Below, piece after piece: positions 25,089 through 33,813 of a stretch of 41,450 nucleotides of DNA. The notes under the pieces are model-generated. The model was not told where the DNA came from. It saw only the letters and a program-made list of their open reading frames with translations, and ran no database searches. Source of the DNA: Hyphomicrobiales bacterium (GTDB lineage: Bacteria; Pseudomonadota; Alphaproteobacteria; Rhizobiales; Beijerinckiaceae). Each line of letters begins with the position of its first letter. Positions within the stretch are counted from its first letter, which is position 1. The position numbers and the translations under genes were made by a program. Location: positions 1-41,450 of the forward strand of contig JAFAQA010000240.1 of NCBI GenBank assembly GCA_019246665.1. Direction: 5' to 3'.

Positions 25089-26511
25089 CGAAGGTCATGG
25101 CAAATGCGAGGAGCGCGAGCGTGAGCACGCCCCAATAGGTGAGGTGCAGGGCGCGGGCGAGCACCTCCTGCACGAGCGGGTCGCCGGCTGCGTCCGCCAA
25201 CCCCGACGGGCGTTCGAGCACGTCATGAACGCGGCCCGCGACCTGGCCCGTCGCGAAGCGCGCGATCCCGGTGTTGAGAATGGCGCCGAGCACCGTCGCA
25301 CCGAGCGTGTTTCCTAGGCTGCGCGCGAAGATGTTGGAGGCGGTTGCGCTGCCGCGCATTGCCCATTCGACGCTGTCCTGAATGAGGACGATCGAGGTGA
25401 GGCTCAAGAGCCCCATGCCGAAGCCCATGACGAAGGAACCGATGGCGGCGAGGGCCGGCGAGCTTTGCGGCGTGAGGAGAAGGAGCAAGACGGCGCCGAG
25501 CGGAAACATGAGGCCGCCACCGCGCAAGGTGTTGCGAATGCCGAAGCCGCGGAAAAACTGGCCCGAGAGGCTCACTGCCAAGGGCCAGCCGACGACGAGG
25601 GCGGTCAAGGTGAAGCCGGCGACGATCGGCGAGCGTCCAATCACACCCTGCACGTAAAGCGGCAGCACGGTAGTGAGGCCGATCAGCGCCATGCCGGCAA
25701 GCAGGGTCGCGATGTTGCAGCTCGCGATGAGGCGCTGGCTCCAGAGGGAGAGCGAGATCATCGGTTCGGCCGCTCGCCTTTCATGGCGCAGGAACAAGGA
25801 AGCGCTGACGACGATGACGGCCACAAGGCCGAGAAGCGCGGGGAGCGGTGCTCTCGTCTCGGTCAAGAGCGTGAGCAGCGAGACGATGGCGATCGCGAAA
25901 AGCGCCGCGCCGAGATAGTCGATGCTCCTCGATTTGTGCTCGACGGTCTCCTTGAGAAAAAGGGCAAAGCCTGTGATCGCGATAAATCCAATCGGGATGT
26001 TGATCCAGAAGATCCATGCCCAGGAGAGGTTGTCCACGATAATGCCGCCGGCGAGCGGGCCGATGATCGCCGAGCTCGCCCAAACGCTCGAGAGCAGGCC
26101 CTGCACCTTGCCGCGCTCCTCGAGCTTGTAGAGGTCACCCACGACGGTCGAGGTGATCGGTTGGATCGCTCCAGCCCCAAGCCCTTGCAACAGACGAAAC
26201 AAGATGAGCGACGGCATCGACCAGGCAAGGCCGCACAACAGCGAACCAAAAAGGAAGAGCAAGATACCGACAATCAGGCTCGGCTTGCGGCCGAAGATGT
26301 CGGCAAGCTTGCCATAAATCACTGTCGTCGTGGTTTGTGCCAGAAGGAACGCCGCGAACACCCAGCTGTAATACGCAAAGCCGCCGAGCTCCCCGACAAT
26401 GCGCGGCATTGCGGTCGCCACGATCGTGGCCTCGATCGCTCCCATGAAGGTCGCGAGCATGAGAGAGGCGACGACGAGCGGCCGTCGCGTGCGGGACGAT
26501 CCGGGAGCCAT
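25042..26511 (-). CDS. DHA2-family MFS drug transporter
   Basis: This 489-residue, 14-helix transporter has the QacA/EmrB-type signatures: LATFMGAIEATIVATAMP in helix 1, YGKLADIFGRKPSLIVG (motif A), RLLQGLGAGAIQPITSTVVGD (motif B), and GPLAGGIIVDNLSWAWIFWINIPIG. A C-terminal segment with HLTYWGVLTLALLAFAMTFVIP closes it. I take the ATG at 26511 as the start, since GAGGAG lies five bases upstream of it; another ATG at 26529 would add six residues. There is no fusion-protein gene beside it. It lies 81 bases downstream of the TonB-type gene on the same strand and might be co-transcribed, though the function suggests otherwise. Confidence 0.9.
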   Translation of the reverse strand: MAPGSSRTRRPLVVASLMLATFMGAIEATIVATAMPRIVGELGGFAYYSWVFAAFLLAQTTTTVIYGKLADIFGRKPSLIVGILLFLFGSLLCGLAWSMPSLILFRLLQGLGAGAIQPITSTVVGDLYKLEERGKVQGLLSSVWASSAIIGPLAGGIIVDNLSWAWIFWINIPIGFIAITGFALFLKETVEHKSRSIDYLGAALFAIAIVSLLTLLTETRAPLPALLGLVAVIVVSASLFLRHERRAAEPMISLSLWSQRLIASCNIATLLAGMALIGLTTVLPLYVQGVIGRSPIVAGFTLTALVVGWPLAVSLSGQFFRGFGIRNTLRGGGLMFPLGAVLLLLLTPQSSPALAAIGSFVMGFGMGLLSLTSIVLIQDSVEWAMRGSATASNIFARSLGNTLGATVLGAILNTGIARFATGQVAGRVHDVLERPSGLADAAGDPLVQEVLARALHLTYWGVLTLALLAFAMTFVIPIGQRLRETPTKR

Positions 26512-26592
26512 GGCTCTCCTCAGGAGCAAGACGCATCGAGTGGGAACCGGCGCATTACCGATTCCTCGTTACCGCTCGCGCGGGACTTCGTG

Positions 26593-27771
26593 TCACTGCA
26601 GCCGGAAATTCACTCCCGCCGAAAAGAGGTGCGGCGCGCCGGGAGGAGGAGCCGGGAAGGGCGAGGCCCGATGAACCATCGCGACGATCTCGGCGTCGAT
26701 ATCCGGGTCGCCGCTCGCACGCGTCAAGGAGACGCTCATGACGCGCCCTGAGCCATCGATGGTGAAGGAGACGGCGGGGCTTCCTTGCGCACCGCGGGCG
26801 CGCGCCGCCGGCGGATAGCGTTTGAAGCTCGCGAGATGGCCGATCACGATGCCGCGATAAGCGGAGGCCGCGGCCGCGTTCGCGGAAGCCTCGGCGGCTT
26901 TCGCCGCCGCTTGTCGCTGCGCCTCTTGACGCTGCGTGGCCTGACGCTCCGCGGCCTGTCGCTGGGCCTCTTGCCGCTGCGCCTCCTGATGCTTCGCATT
27001 TTCGGCCGCGCGCGCTGCGCGTTCACGCGTGGCCCGTTCCGCTTCTTCGCGCTTCTCCCTTTCAAGCCGCTCCGCGCGCTCGCGCTGCGCGAGATCCGCG
27101 GCCGGCGACAAGGTCCGCACCGGTTCGGTGGCGCGAACAGGCGCGGGCGGGCTCTCGACGGGCGCCGGCGGTGGGGGCGGAGGAGGCGTCTCACTTTCCT
27201 CCAGAGGCGGCGAACTGGCTGGCGGTGGTGTTTGCGCTTCAAGCGGAGGCGGCGCCGCCTCCAAGGGCGGCGGGCTTGCCTCAGTTTCAGGGGGCGGAGC
27301 GGCCGGCGCTTCGCTCTGAGGCGCTGGAGGCGTGGCGGTGGCCTGAGTTTCGGTCGGGGTGGACTCAGGGTGTGCGGCTTGTGCCTGATCCGTGCTCGTC
27401 ACCAGCTCCGGTGAGGGCGCAGGTTGCGGCAAGGCGTCGACGAGCTCGATCGAGATCTCGTCCTCGTCCTGCAAGGCTTGGCCAACCCATGGGGCGTGGA
27501 GAAGAAGCGCCGCGATGACGAAGGCATGGGCTGCGAGCGAGCACGCCGCGGCAAGAAGACCGCCTTTGCTTCGCTGCGAGGAGAAAGGTCGCGGATGCGG
27601 GAGTGGCAAAACCGAGCCGAGATCACGAAACTCGCTTTGCAACGCGGAAGCGCTCGCGGGGCTCGCCGAGGGGAGCGGTTCCGACGACGGGAGGTCGGCT
27701 TCGCCCCAGGGCTCCAGCTCCTGCCCGTCTCGTGGGGCACGATCGGCGGCGGTGAGTTCAGACTCGCTCAT
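26593..27771 (-). CDS. TonB-family energy transducer
   Basis: This 392-residue protein is a TonB-type transducer that would deliver proton-motive force to an outer-membrane receptor. It has a cytoplasmic N-terminus, one transmembrane helix (about residues 72-92, LAAACSLAAHAFVIAALLL) with the TonB-type Ser/His, a Pro-rich periplasmic spacer (about 100-230), a long Gln/Arg/Ala heptad-like region (about 230-300, repeats of QRQEAQRQAA) and a TonB C-terminal domain (YRGIVIGHLASFKRYPPAARARGAQGSPAVSFTIDGSGRV and onward, residues about 305-392). TonB proteins are about 240 residues in E. coli; the extra length is the low-complexity spacer. No exbB/exbD are visible. It is beside a response regulator and near a TonB-dependent receptor, its likely partner. 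Confidence 0.88.
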   Translation of the reverse strand: MSESELTAADRAPRDGQELEPWGEADLPSSEPLPSASPASASALQSEFRDLGSVLPLPHPRPFSSQRSKGGLLAAACSLAAHAFVIAALLLHAPWVGQALQDEDEISIELVDALPQPAPSPELVTSTDQAQAAHPESTPTETQATATPPAPQSEAPAAPPPETEASPPPLEAAPPPLEAQTPPPASSPPLEESETPPPPPPPAPVESPPAPVRATEPVRTLSPAADLAQRERAERLEREKREEAERATRERAARAAENAKHQEAQRQEAQRQAAERQATQRQEAQRQAAAKAAEASANAAAASAYRGIVIGHLASFKRYPPAARARGAQGSPAVSFTIDGSGRVMSVSLTRASGDPDIDAEIVAMVHRASPFPAPPPGAPHLFSAGVNFRLQ

Positions 27772-27819
27772 ATGCGCAACAGAATTCTCAAATCTATCTC
27801 CAACGCGACGCTCCGGCCC

Positions 27820-28440
27820 TCAAGATTGTCTCATCGCGCCAGCAATGCGGATGAGGTCGCCTGTCCGGCGACACATCAGCTTTTCTTTGATCCGGCTGCA
27901 TGAATTCGCGGCGGTCTTATAGGAGATGCCCAAGCCTTCAGCCACGCCAGTAAGGCTCTTGCCTTCCCCCAGAAGGCGCATGATCTCAACTTCGCGATTG
28001 GTCAGACGCTGCAAGGGATCCTCATTCGCGGAACGCGCTGCCGCGAGCTCCTCCTCGATGTCTCGTTCAACGAAGCGAAAGCCATCCGAGACACGCCGAA
28101 TGGCTGTCAGCAGCTCGTCGGCCGGAGCGCTTTTGCTCACATATCCGCGCGCGCCCATATTGAGCGCACGTGCGGCGTAGATCGGCTCCGTGTGCATGCT
28201 GAATACAAGGATTGCTGCGGCGTCATTCTCGAGAACAAACCGCCTAATGAGCTCGAGCCCGCTGATACCCTCGAGATTGAGGTCGAGAATGACGAGATCG
28301 GGGCGCGCTTGCCGGAAGACAGGCATGGCCTCGCGTCCCGAGCTTGCCTCGAGGATAACGGCGTCGTCCATGGCGCTGGAGACGAGGCGCCGAACACCTT
28401 CGCGCACGACCACGTGGTCGTCGACGAGAAGGATTTTCAT
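27820..28440 (-). CDS. Response regulator, NarL/LuxR (FixJ) family
   Basis: This 206-residue regulator has a receiver domain with acidic residues D7 and D8, the phosphate-accepting Asp at about 53 (LVILDLNLEG), a Thr/Ser near 83 and the Lys in VSKSAPADEL near 103. A LuxR-type helix-turn-helix follows (LTNREVEIMRLLGEGKS...GISYKTAANSCSRIKEKL, about 142-190). I use the ATG at 28440, giving KILLVDDH; a longer frame upstream lacks a receiver start and overlaps the kinase. The stop of the kinase overlaps this start by four bases (ATGA), so the two form one operon and a cognate pair. The output is probably transcription of the neighbouring receptor or xox genes, by inference. Confidence 0.92.
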   Translation of the reverse strand: MKILLVDDHVVVREGVRRLVSSAMDDAVILEASSGREAMPVFRQARPDLVILDLNLEGISGLELIRRFVLENDAAAILVFSMHTEPIYAARALNMGARGYVSKSAPADELLTAIRRVSDGFRFVERDIEEELAAARSANEDPLQRLTNREVEIMRLLGEGKSLTGVAEGLGISYKTAANSCSRIKEKLMCRRTGDLIRIAGAMRQS

Positions 28441-29798
28441 ACGGAGAATTCCGGCGACAACATCTCGGGCTCCGTTTCTCCGTTTGTCTTCTTCTCGGGA
28501 AATCGCGCCGATACGACGACGCCGCCCTGTTCGCGAACGCGAATTGAGAGCGTTCCGCCGAGCGCCTTGATCCGCTCCTCCATGCCCGAGAGCCCGAAGC
28601 CAGGCTTTTGCTGTGCAGGTTGGAATCCCGCTCCGTCGTCGCAAATGGTGACCCGCACGTCATCGCCGTCGTGGTCGAGCTTGATCTCGACGCGCCGAGG
28701 CCGGCCATGGCGTACGGCGTTGCTGAGGCTTTCCTGGATGATCCGGTAGACGGCTTCATCGAGCGGACGAGGGATGGCTTGCTTTGGCAGGTGGATGGAA
28801 AAGGCAATATCCGGTTGCCGCGCCCGCCAGAACATCACGAGATTCTCGACGGCCTGATCCAAGCCGACATCGAGGAGGACGCCGGCACGCAAGCGCCCGA
28901 GCATTGCCTTGATATGCTTCTGCATATGCTCGGTCGCCTCCCGAATGGCCTCCGAACGGGCCACGATCTCCTCGCGCCTTCCATTTTCGGCAAAGCGCTT
29001 GATCATCGTGGCATCGACGCCGACTGCGAACAGGAATGGCCCGACCTCGTCATGCAGGTCGCGCGCGAGGTCTGCCCTCTCTTCGTCCTGAACCGCGGCC
29101 AATTGCTCTTGGAGCTTGAGGTTTCTCGCTTCCATCCCGGAGAGGCGATCCAGCATGCGATTGAAGCCTTGACACAGGCGCGACAATTCGAGAGGGCCGC
29201 TCTCAGCGACGCGCTCGGTGTAGTCACCGCTTCCGACCTTGGTGAATGCCGCCGAAAGTCGATGCAGCGGTCGAAGCGCATACCCGATGGCCACGAAGAT
29301 CAAGGACAATGCGAGGCCGCAGAAAATGCCGAGAATCGCAAGGATGAGCCGAACATCCTCCCATGCTTCCCCGATCTCATTACGCGGATCCGTCGCGAGC
29401 TCGATCGTGCCCTTATCCTGCAGAGAAGGAGGCATCGAGAGCCGAACAATATTCGGCTGACCGGCCAGCAGGCGATAAAGCCAGTCGGGGACCGATTCCG
29501 GAGTGGGCGCAAGCTCGGAGGAAGCCAAGCGTCGACCCGCGTCATCGAGCCAAAAAACATGTAAGTGACGATCGCCGTCGAAATCGGCGACAAGCTGCCG
29601 GAGCTCCCGGTTCGGATCAGGTTTGAGGCCCGCATCGGCGATGGCGTTGCGGGCCATGCGCTGGCCGACCGCCATCGCAGCATGCATCTCGGCGCGCACC
29701 TTGCTTCGCGCGTAGCCGTAAGTGAGCAGGCCGCCAAGCAGCAGGCTGATCAGCAAGACGAGCGTGGTCAGCCAGATGAGTTGAAGTCGCAAGGACAA
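28437..29798 (-). CDS. Sensor histidine kinase, HisKA_3 (NarL-type) family
   Basis: This kinase has 453 residues if started at the TTG at 29798. The order is: transmembrane helix (about 7-28), a periplasmic domain of about 120 residues (including FDGDRHLHVFWLDDAGRR), a second helix (about 150-174), a HAMP linker (about 175-225), the HisKA_3 motif RDLHDEVGPFLF with the phosphorylated His at about 249, and an HATPase domain (N box ESLSNAVRHG, G box DDGAGF). TTG 29798 is preceded by AAAGAGG (nine-base spacing) and starts directly with the first helix. An ATG at 30017 would add 73 residues with no domain. Its pairing with the regulator is clear. The signal it senses is unknown; methanol or lanthanide is inferred from context only. 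Confidence 0.9.
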   Translation of the reverse strand: MSLRLQLIWLTTLVLLISLLLGGLLTYGYARSKVRAEMHAAMAVGQRMARNAIADAGLKPDPNRELRQLVADFDGDRHLHVFWLDDAGRRLASSELAPTPESVPDWLYRLLAGQPNIVRLSMPPSLQDKGTIELATDPRNEIGEAWEDVRLILAILGIFCGLALSLIFVAIGYALRPLHRLSAAFTKVGSGDYTERVAESGPLELSRLCQGFNRMLDRLSGMEARNLKLQEQLAAVQDEERADLARDLHDEVGPFLFAVGVDATMIKRFAENGRREEIVARSEAIREATEHMQKHIKAMLGRLRAGVLLDVGLDQAVENLVMFWRARQPDIAFSIHLPKQAIPRPLDEAVYRIIQESLSNAVRHGRPRRVEIKLDHDGDDVRVTICDDGAGFQPAQQKPGFGLSGMEERIKALGGTLSIRVREQGGVVVSARFPEKKTNGETEPEMLSPEFSV

Positions 29799-30126
29799 CG
29801 CTGAACACCTCTTTGCGACGCTACCAAAGGCTCGAACATAGGCTGAACCAGGAGCAAGGCAAAGCGCTCTCCGAGCCGTGCCATGACGATTAAGCGCTGG
29901 TCGCCATGCGCGACTGCATTTCGGGAATTTTTCCCATGGCGGGAGCCCACCTGCTGTCATAGTGACATGAGGGCGCGGATGACGCCGCCTGCGCGTGCCC
30001 ACGCCAAACGCAGGCACATCGAAGTGTATCGGGGAGCGGATTCAACCGTCGTTCGTAGGTGAGTGCGTTGGATATCGCATCGGCTCCCATGGCAAGGAGG
30101 GAGAAGGTCGCGTTTGGAGGACGTCA
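29799..30126. promoter_or_regulatory. Divergent promoter region with dyads, between the kinase and the TonB-dependent receptor
   Basis: This 328-base gap is the control region of the kinase operon and the receptor gene. It contains three inverted repeats: GGGAATTTTTCCC at 29923-29935 (5-base arms), TGTCATAGTGACA at 29955-29967 (5-base arms), and a longer hairpin at 29987-30015, with GCCTGCG pairing with CGCAGGC and GCGT with ACGC inside. The first two are good candidates for operator sites; the third might be a 5' leader structure in the receptor mRNA. The receptor has a strong ribosome site (GGAGG, 30116-30120). Confidence 0.45.
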
Positions 30127-32454
30127 ATGAGGCGGCTATTGGCCGGTGTCGCGCTGTCAGCGCTCCTTCCTTGCATCAGCTATGCGCAAGATGTGCCGCG
30201 CGCGCCGCCCCAGGGCACGGGCGTGGTCACTCTTCCCGAGATCGAGGTCGTGGCGACGGCTCCGACGGGCACAGGTGTCGCGTCCGACAAGGTGCCTGCC
30301 GCGGTGCGCTCCGTCTCGGGCGCCGAGATTTCCCAAACGAATGGATCGACGGTCGCCAACGCGCTCGATCAACGGCTGTCGAGCATCTCGGTGGACAGCG
30401 TCACCGGCAATGAATTCCAGCCGGACGTGAATTATCGCGGCTTTGATGCATCGCCCGTCAGCGGCACTCCCGAAGGCCTTGCGGTGTATCAGAACGGGGT
30501 TCGCATCAATGAGGCCTTCGGGGACACGGTGAATTGGGATCTCATCGCGACCAACGCCATCGACCAGACGCAGCTCATATCGAACAACCCGGCTTTCGGC
30601 CTCAACGCGTTGGGCGGCGCCATTGTGCTCTCCATGAAAAACGGATTCACCTATCAGGGAGGTGAGGCCAATCTGCAGATCGGCAGCTACGGACGCCGGC
30701 TTGCATCCTTTCAATTTGGCAAACAGGTCGGCAATTTCTCTCTCTATGTCGCGAGCGAGGGTATCAATGACGCGGGCTGGCGGGACTATTCGCGCTCGCA
30801 GCTTCGTCGATTCTACGGCGATCTCGGTTACAAGGCGGAAGCCGCGGAGGTCCATCTCAGCATCAGCGGGGGCTCCTCGCATTTGGGCAATCTCGGCCCG
30901 ACGCCCGCCGAGCTTCTCGCGATCCGCGACGCTGCCGTCTATACAGGCCCGCAGAACACGCACAACGATGCCTGGATGGCGAATCTCAACGGCAAGTTTG
31001 ATGTGACCGATACGCTGAAGATCGAGGGGAACGCCTATGTGCGTTCCTTTCGCCAGCAGCACAATGACGGCAACCCATCACAGGCGCAGCCTTGCGACCC
31101 GACGGTCAATCCGGGACTATTATGCTTCGGCAATGCCGAGACGCTGCTCACCGATATCAACGGCAAGCTTGTGCCCGACACATTGATTGGCGGCGTTTCG
31201 GGAGAGCTCGACCGCACGCACACCGCCTCGCTCGGCGAAGGGGCTTCCTTGCAGGCGACCAGCACCCAAAGCGTTGCAGGCTTCAACAACCGCCTCATCT
31301 TCGGCGCGAGCGTCGACCACGCGGTCACGAGCTTTCTGGCAAGCGGAGAGCTCGGCGCCATCCAGCCGGATCTCACGGTTGCTGGGCTCGGGCCCATCGT
31401 TGACGTGCCCGCGGGCGATGACGCGCCGGTCAGCCTGCGTGACACCAATGCCTATTACGGCGCCTATGCGCTCGATGCCTTCGATGTGACGGATCGTCTT
31501 ACCGTGACGGCCGGCGGACGCTACAACCTTGCCCGGATCACCCTGCATGATCGGCTTGGCACGGCGCTCAACGGCGACAATACCTATGTGCGTTTCAATC
31601 CGGTCATCGGCGCGACCTTCAAGCTGACGCCGGACATCACGGTCTATGGCGGCTACTCGGAAGCGAACCGCGCCCCGACGCCGCTCGAGCTCGGCTGCGC
31701 CGATCCTGCCCATCCCTGTCTCATCGACAACTTTGTCGTGTCGGACCCGCATTTGCGACAGGTCGTCTCGCGCAGTTTCGAGGCCGGCTTGCGCGGCAAG
31801 TTCACGCTGGCCTCTCTCCCCGGAAGCTTCGCCTGGAGCGCCGGCGTCTTTCGCGCAACCAACGCTCACGACATCTTGAACGTGCCGAGCGACATCACCG
31901 GCCTCGGGTTTTTCGAGAATATCGGCCGCACGCGCCGGCAAGGCGCGGAGCTCGCGCTGAGATATACCGATGAGCGGTGGTCCGGTTACGCGCGCTATAG
32001 CTTTCTCGATGCCACCTTTCGCAGCAACATCACACTCGCCTCACCGAACAATCCTTTCGCCGACGCCAATGGCGACATCTTCGTGCATCCGGGCGACCGC
32101 ATCCCCTCCCTGCCGCGCCACAAGCTCAATATCGGCGCGGATTACCGCGTCACCGACAAGCTCACCATCGGCGGCGATGTGATCGCGGCAAGCGGGCAAT
32201 TCCTGAGCGGCGATCAAGTGAACCTTCTCGGCAAGGTTCCAGGTTACGCAATCGCCAATTTTCACGCTTCTTATCAGGTCACGCCGAACGCGCAGGTCTA
32301 TGCCCTCCTCGGCAATGCCTTCGATACGCGCTACAAGACGTTCGGCATCCTCGGAAATCCCGCCGCCGTTCCCTTTCTCAACCTGAGCAATCCGCGTTTC
32401 TTCACGCTCGGGCCGCCGCTCAGCGTGCAAATGGGCGTGAAGGCGACGTTTTGA
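30127..32454 (+). CDS. TonB-dependent outer-membrane receptor, probable metal/metallophore importer
   Basis: This 775-residue receptor begins at the ATG at 30127 (GGAGG six bases upstream) with a signal peptide ending SYA-QD. A TonB-box-like segment (IEVVATA, about residues 38-44) is followed by the plug domain (about 50-165; ALDQRLSSISVDSV, VNYRGFDASPV, YQNGVRINEAFGD, LNALGGAIVLSMKNGF). The rest is a 22-strand beta-barrel with the terminal aromatic residue Phe. Substrate cannot be read from sequence; ferric siderophores, cobalamin, nickel or lanthanides are possible. Location beside a TonB gene, a two-component system and xoxF makes a lanthanide-chelate importer, comparable to methylotroph LutH, the best inference. 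The frame is open upstream to 29995 but lacks a signal peptide there. Confidence 0.88.
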   Translation: MRRLLAGVALSALLPCISYAQDVPRAPPQGTGVVTLPEIEVVATAPTGTGVASDKVPAAVRSVSGAEISQTNGSTVANALDQRLSSISVDSVTGNEFQPDVNYRGFDASPVSGTPEGLAVYQNGVRINEAFGDTVNWDLIATNAIDQTQLISNNPAFGLNALGGAIVLSMKNGFTYQGGEANLQIGSYGRRLASFQFGKQVGNFSLYVASEGINDAGWRDYSRSQLRRFYGDLGYKAEAAEVHLSISGGSSHLGNLGPTPAELLAIRDAAVYTGPQNTHNDAWMANLNGKFDVTDTLKIEGNAYVRSFRQQHNDGNPSQAQPCDPTVNPGLLCFGNAETLLTDINGKLVPDTLIGGVSGELDRTHTASLGEGASLQATSTQSVAGFNNRLIFGASVDHAVTSFLASGELGAIQPDLTVAGLGPIVDVPAGDDAPVSLRDTNAYYGAYALDAFDVTDRLTVTAGGRYNLARITLHDRLGTALNGDNTYVRFNPVIGATFKLTPDITVYGGYSEANRAPTPLELGCADPAHPCLIDNFVVSDPHLRQVVSRSFEAGLRGKFTLASLPGSFAWSAGVFRATNAHDILNVPSDITGLGFFENIGRTRRQGAELALRYTDERWSGYARYSFLDATFRSNITLASPNNPFADANGDIFVHPGDRIPSLPRHKLNIGADYRVTDKLTIGGDVIAASGQFLSGDQVNLLGKVPGYAIANFHASYQVTPNAQVYALLGNAFDTRYKTFGILGNPAAVPFLNLSNPRFFTLGPPLSVQMGVKATF

Positions 32455-32497
32455 TTCGATAAGGGCCTGATCCGACGTCTTGAGCGGACCACCTATT

Positions 32498-33436
32498 CTA
32501 TTCCCATTCGAGCTCTTGATAGGCGGCGGTGGCGTTTCTCGCATTGTACTCGTCGAAGAGCTTCCACTGATCAGCCTCGGACGTTGCGGCGCTCATCGCG
32601 GCGCTTGCGAGCGGCGTGCCCTTCGCAATCTCGGCACGCACGTCCTGCGCCAGCCGCTCGAGATAGCGCCTCTCCGGGCCCAGGGCTTCGGGCCAATCAA
32701 CCGATCGAGGTCCATGGCCCGGAACGGCGCGTTTGGCGGGCATCGAGCCGAGCTCCTCCATCAGGCCAAGCCATCCCTTGAGGCGCCCGTCGAGCACTGG
32801 CACATGCTCGACGAAGAGAAGATCACCCGCAAAAAGCGTCGCCGTCTCCTCGTCGAACACGGTGAGATCCGTATCCGTATGCGCGGCCGGCCAGGCTCGC
32901 AAGACAAGGCGTCGCGAGCCGAGATCGAGCGCCATCTCCTTTTCGACGAGAAGCGTCGGCGGAACCGACTTCACCTCGTTGATGAGCTCATCCCCCATCG
33001 AGCGGCGAAAGGCCGAGCGGTAGAAGTCCATGCGGGCCGCCATCGCGGCCGGCAGGCCGGCGTGGCCGACGAAATCCGTTCCGGCGGCAACGAAGGCCGC
33101 GTTGCCGAACACGTGATCTGGATGATCATGCGTGTTGATGACATAGCGGATCGGTTTATCCGTCACCGCGCGAATGGCAGCACGCAATCGTCGTCCCTCC
33201 GCGACGCTGCCGCCCGTGTCGATCACCGCGACTGAAGCACCCCCGACGATGAAGCCGATATTGGCGATAGCGCCTGCATTCTCGCGCGTCATCAAGGACA
33301 CGATTGCGTGATGAACATAGATGCCGGGCGCGATCTCTTGCATCGGGAGAGGCGCCTCGGCGCCTTGCCCGAGAGCCAGCGATGCGACCTCGAGCGCGAC
33401 ACCCGCCGCGACCAAACCCGCAAGAAATCTACGCAT
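32498..33436 (-). CDS. Metallo-beta-lactamase-fold hydrolase, quinoprotein relay system type
   Basis: This 312-residue exported protein has a signal peptide (cleavage near ALG-QG, residue about 23) and the zinc motif [12 protein letters not shown] (HxHxDH, about 100-111). Further ligands are visible in [20 protein letters not shown] and VPGHGPRS. Its layout matches the quinoprotein relay system zinc metallohydrolase group, found next to PQQ-dependent dehydrogenase genes, whose exact role is unproved. It is read away from xoxF and converges on the receptor gene. A role in the periplasm in processing or protecting the quinoprotein system is plausible. The upstream CAGGG serves as a ribosome site. 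Confidence 0.87.
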   Translation of the reverse strand: MRRFLAGLVAAGVALEVASLALGQGAEAPLPMQEIAPGIYVHHAIVSLMTRENAGAIANIGFIVGGASVAVIDTGGSVAEGRRLRAAIRAVTDKPIRYVINTHDHPDHVFGNAAFVAAGTDFVGHAGLPAAMAARMDFYRSAFRRSMGDELINEVKSVPPTLLVEKEMALDLGSRRLVLRAWPAAHTDTDLTVFDEETATLFAGDLLFVEHVPVLDGRLKGWLGLMEELGSMPAKRAVPGHGPRSVDWPEALGPERRYLERLAQDVRAEIAKGTPLASAAMSAATSEADQWKLFDEYNARNATAAYQELEWE

Positions 33437-33813
33437 GAATACCCTGATGACGAGGAGCGCGGCCGCGTCTTGCGGTGCCTCTGCTCCGCAGTGCTGCGCT
33501 AAGTTTGCATGGCAGGGTTGTCACGCCAGCGGATCGATCCTGCGCGATGAAAGCGGGATTGGATGCACAAATATGTTGCACCTCTCTTAGAACAGGCATA
33601 GCCTCATCGCGTCTCCGGCTTCAAGGACGATTGTGTTAGGGAGAGCTCTCGTTCTCGAAGACTAGGCGAGGTGAACAGCCTTGCCCCGTTATGCCTCGCT
33701 GAGGTCGTGACACGCTGCCGGAGAAACAAGTTCCCAACTGTGGCTGTCGCCGGCGGCGGCATCGCGTCCGTCGTGGCGCGAGGAAGCTCGAGCCTCGGAA
33801 ACGGGAGAAACAA
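33437..33813. promoter_or_regulatory. Divergent control region of xoxF and the metallo-hydrolase gene
   Basis: This 377-base gap holds the promoters of both genes. It has a perfect 10-base palindrome GAGAGCTCTC (33641-33650) and a paired TGCAC motif (33564 and 33577) in an AT-richer part. The xoxF start has GGGAG about six bases upstream. I cannot name the transcription start or a regulator site with confidence. Only small spurious frames are present. Confidence 0.4.

Noticed and set aside
25465-26751. 428-residue plus-strand frame over the MFS gene
   Set aside because: Antisense of a 14-helix transporter; the extreme charge bias marks it as a shadow.
29995-30126. Upstream extension of the receptor gene
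   Set aside because: The extra 44 residues precede a proper signal peptide whose ATG has a strong ribosome site.
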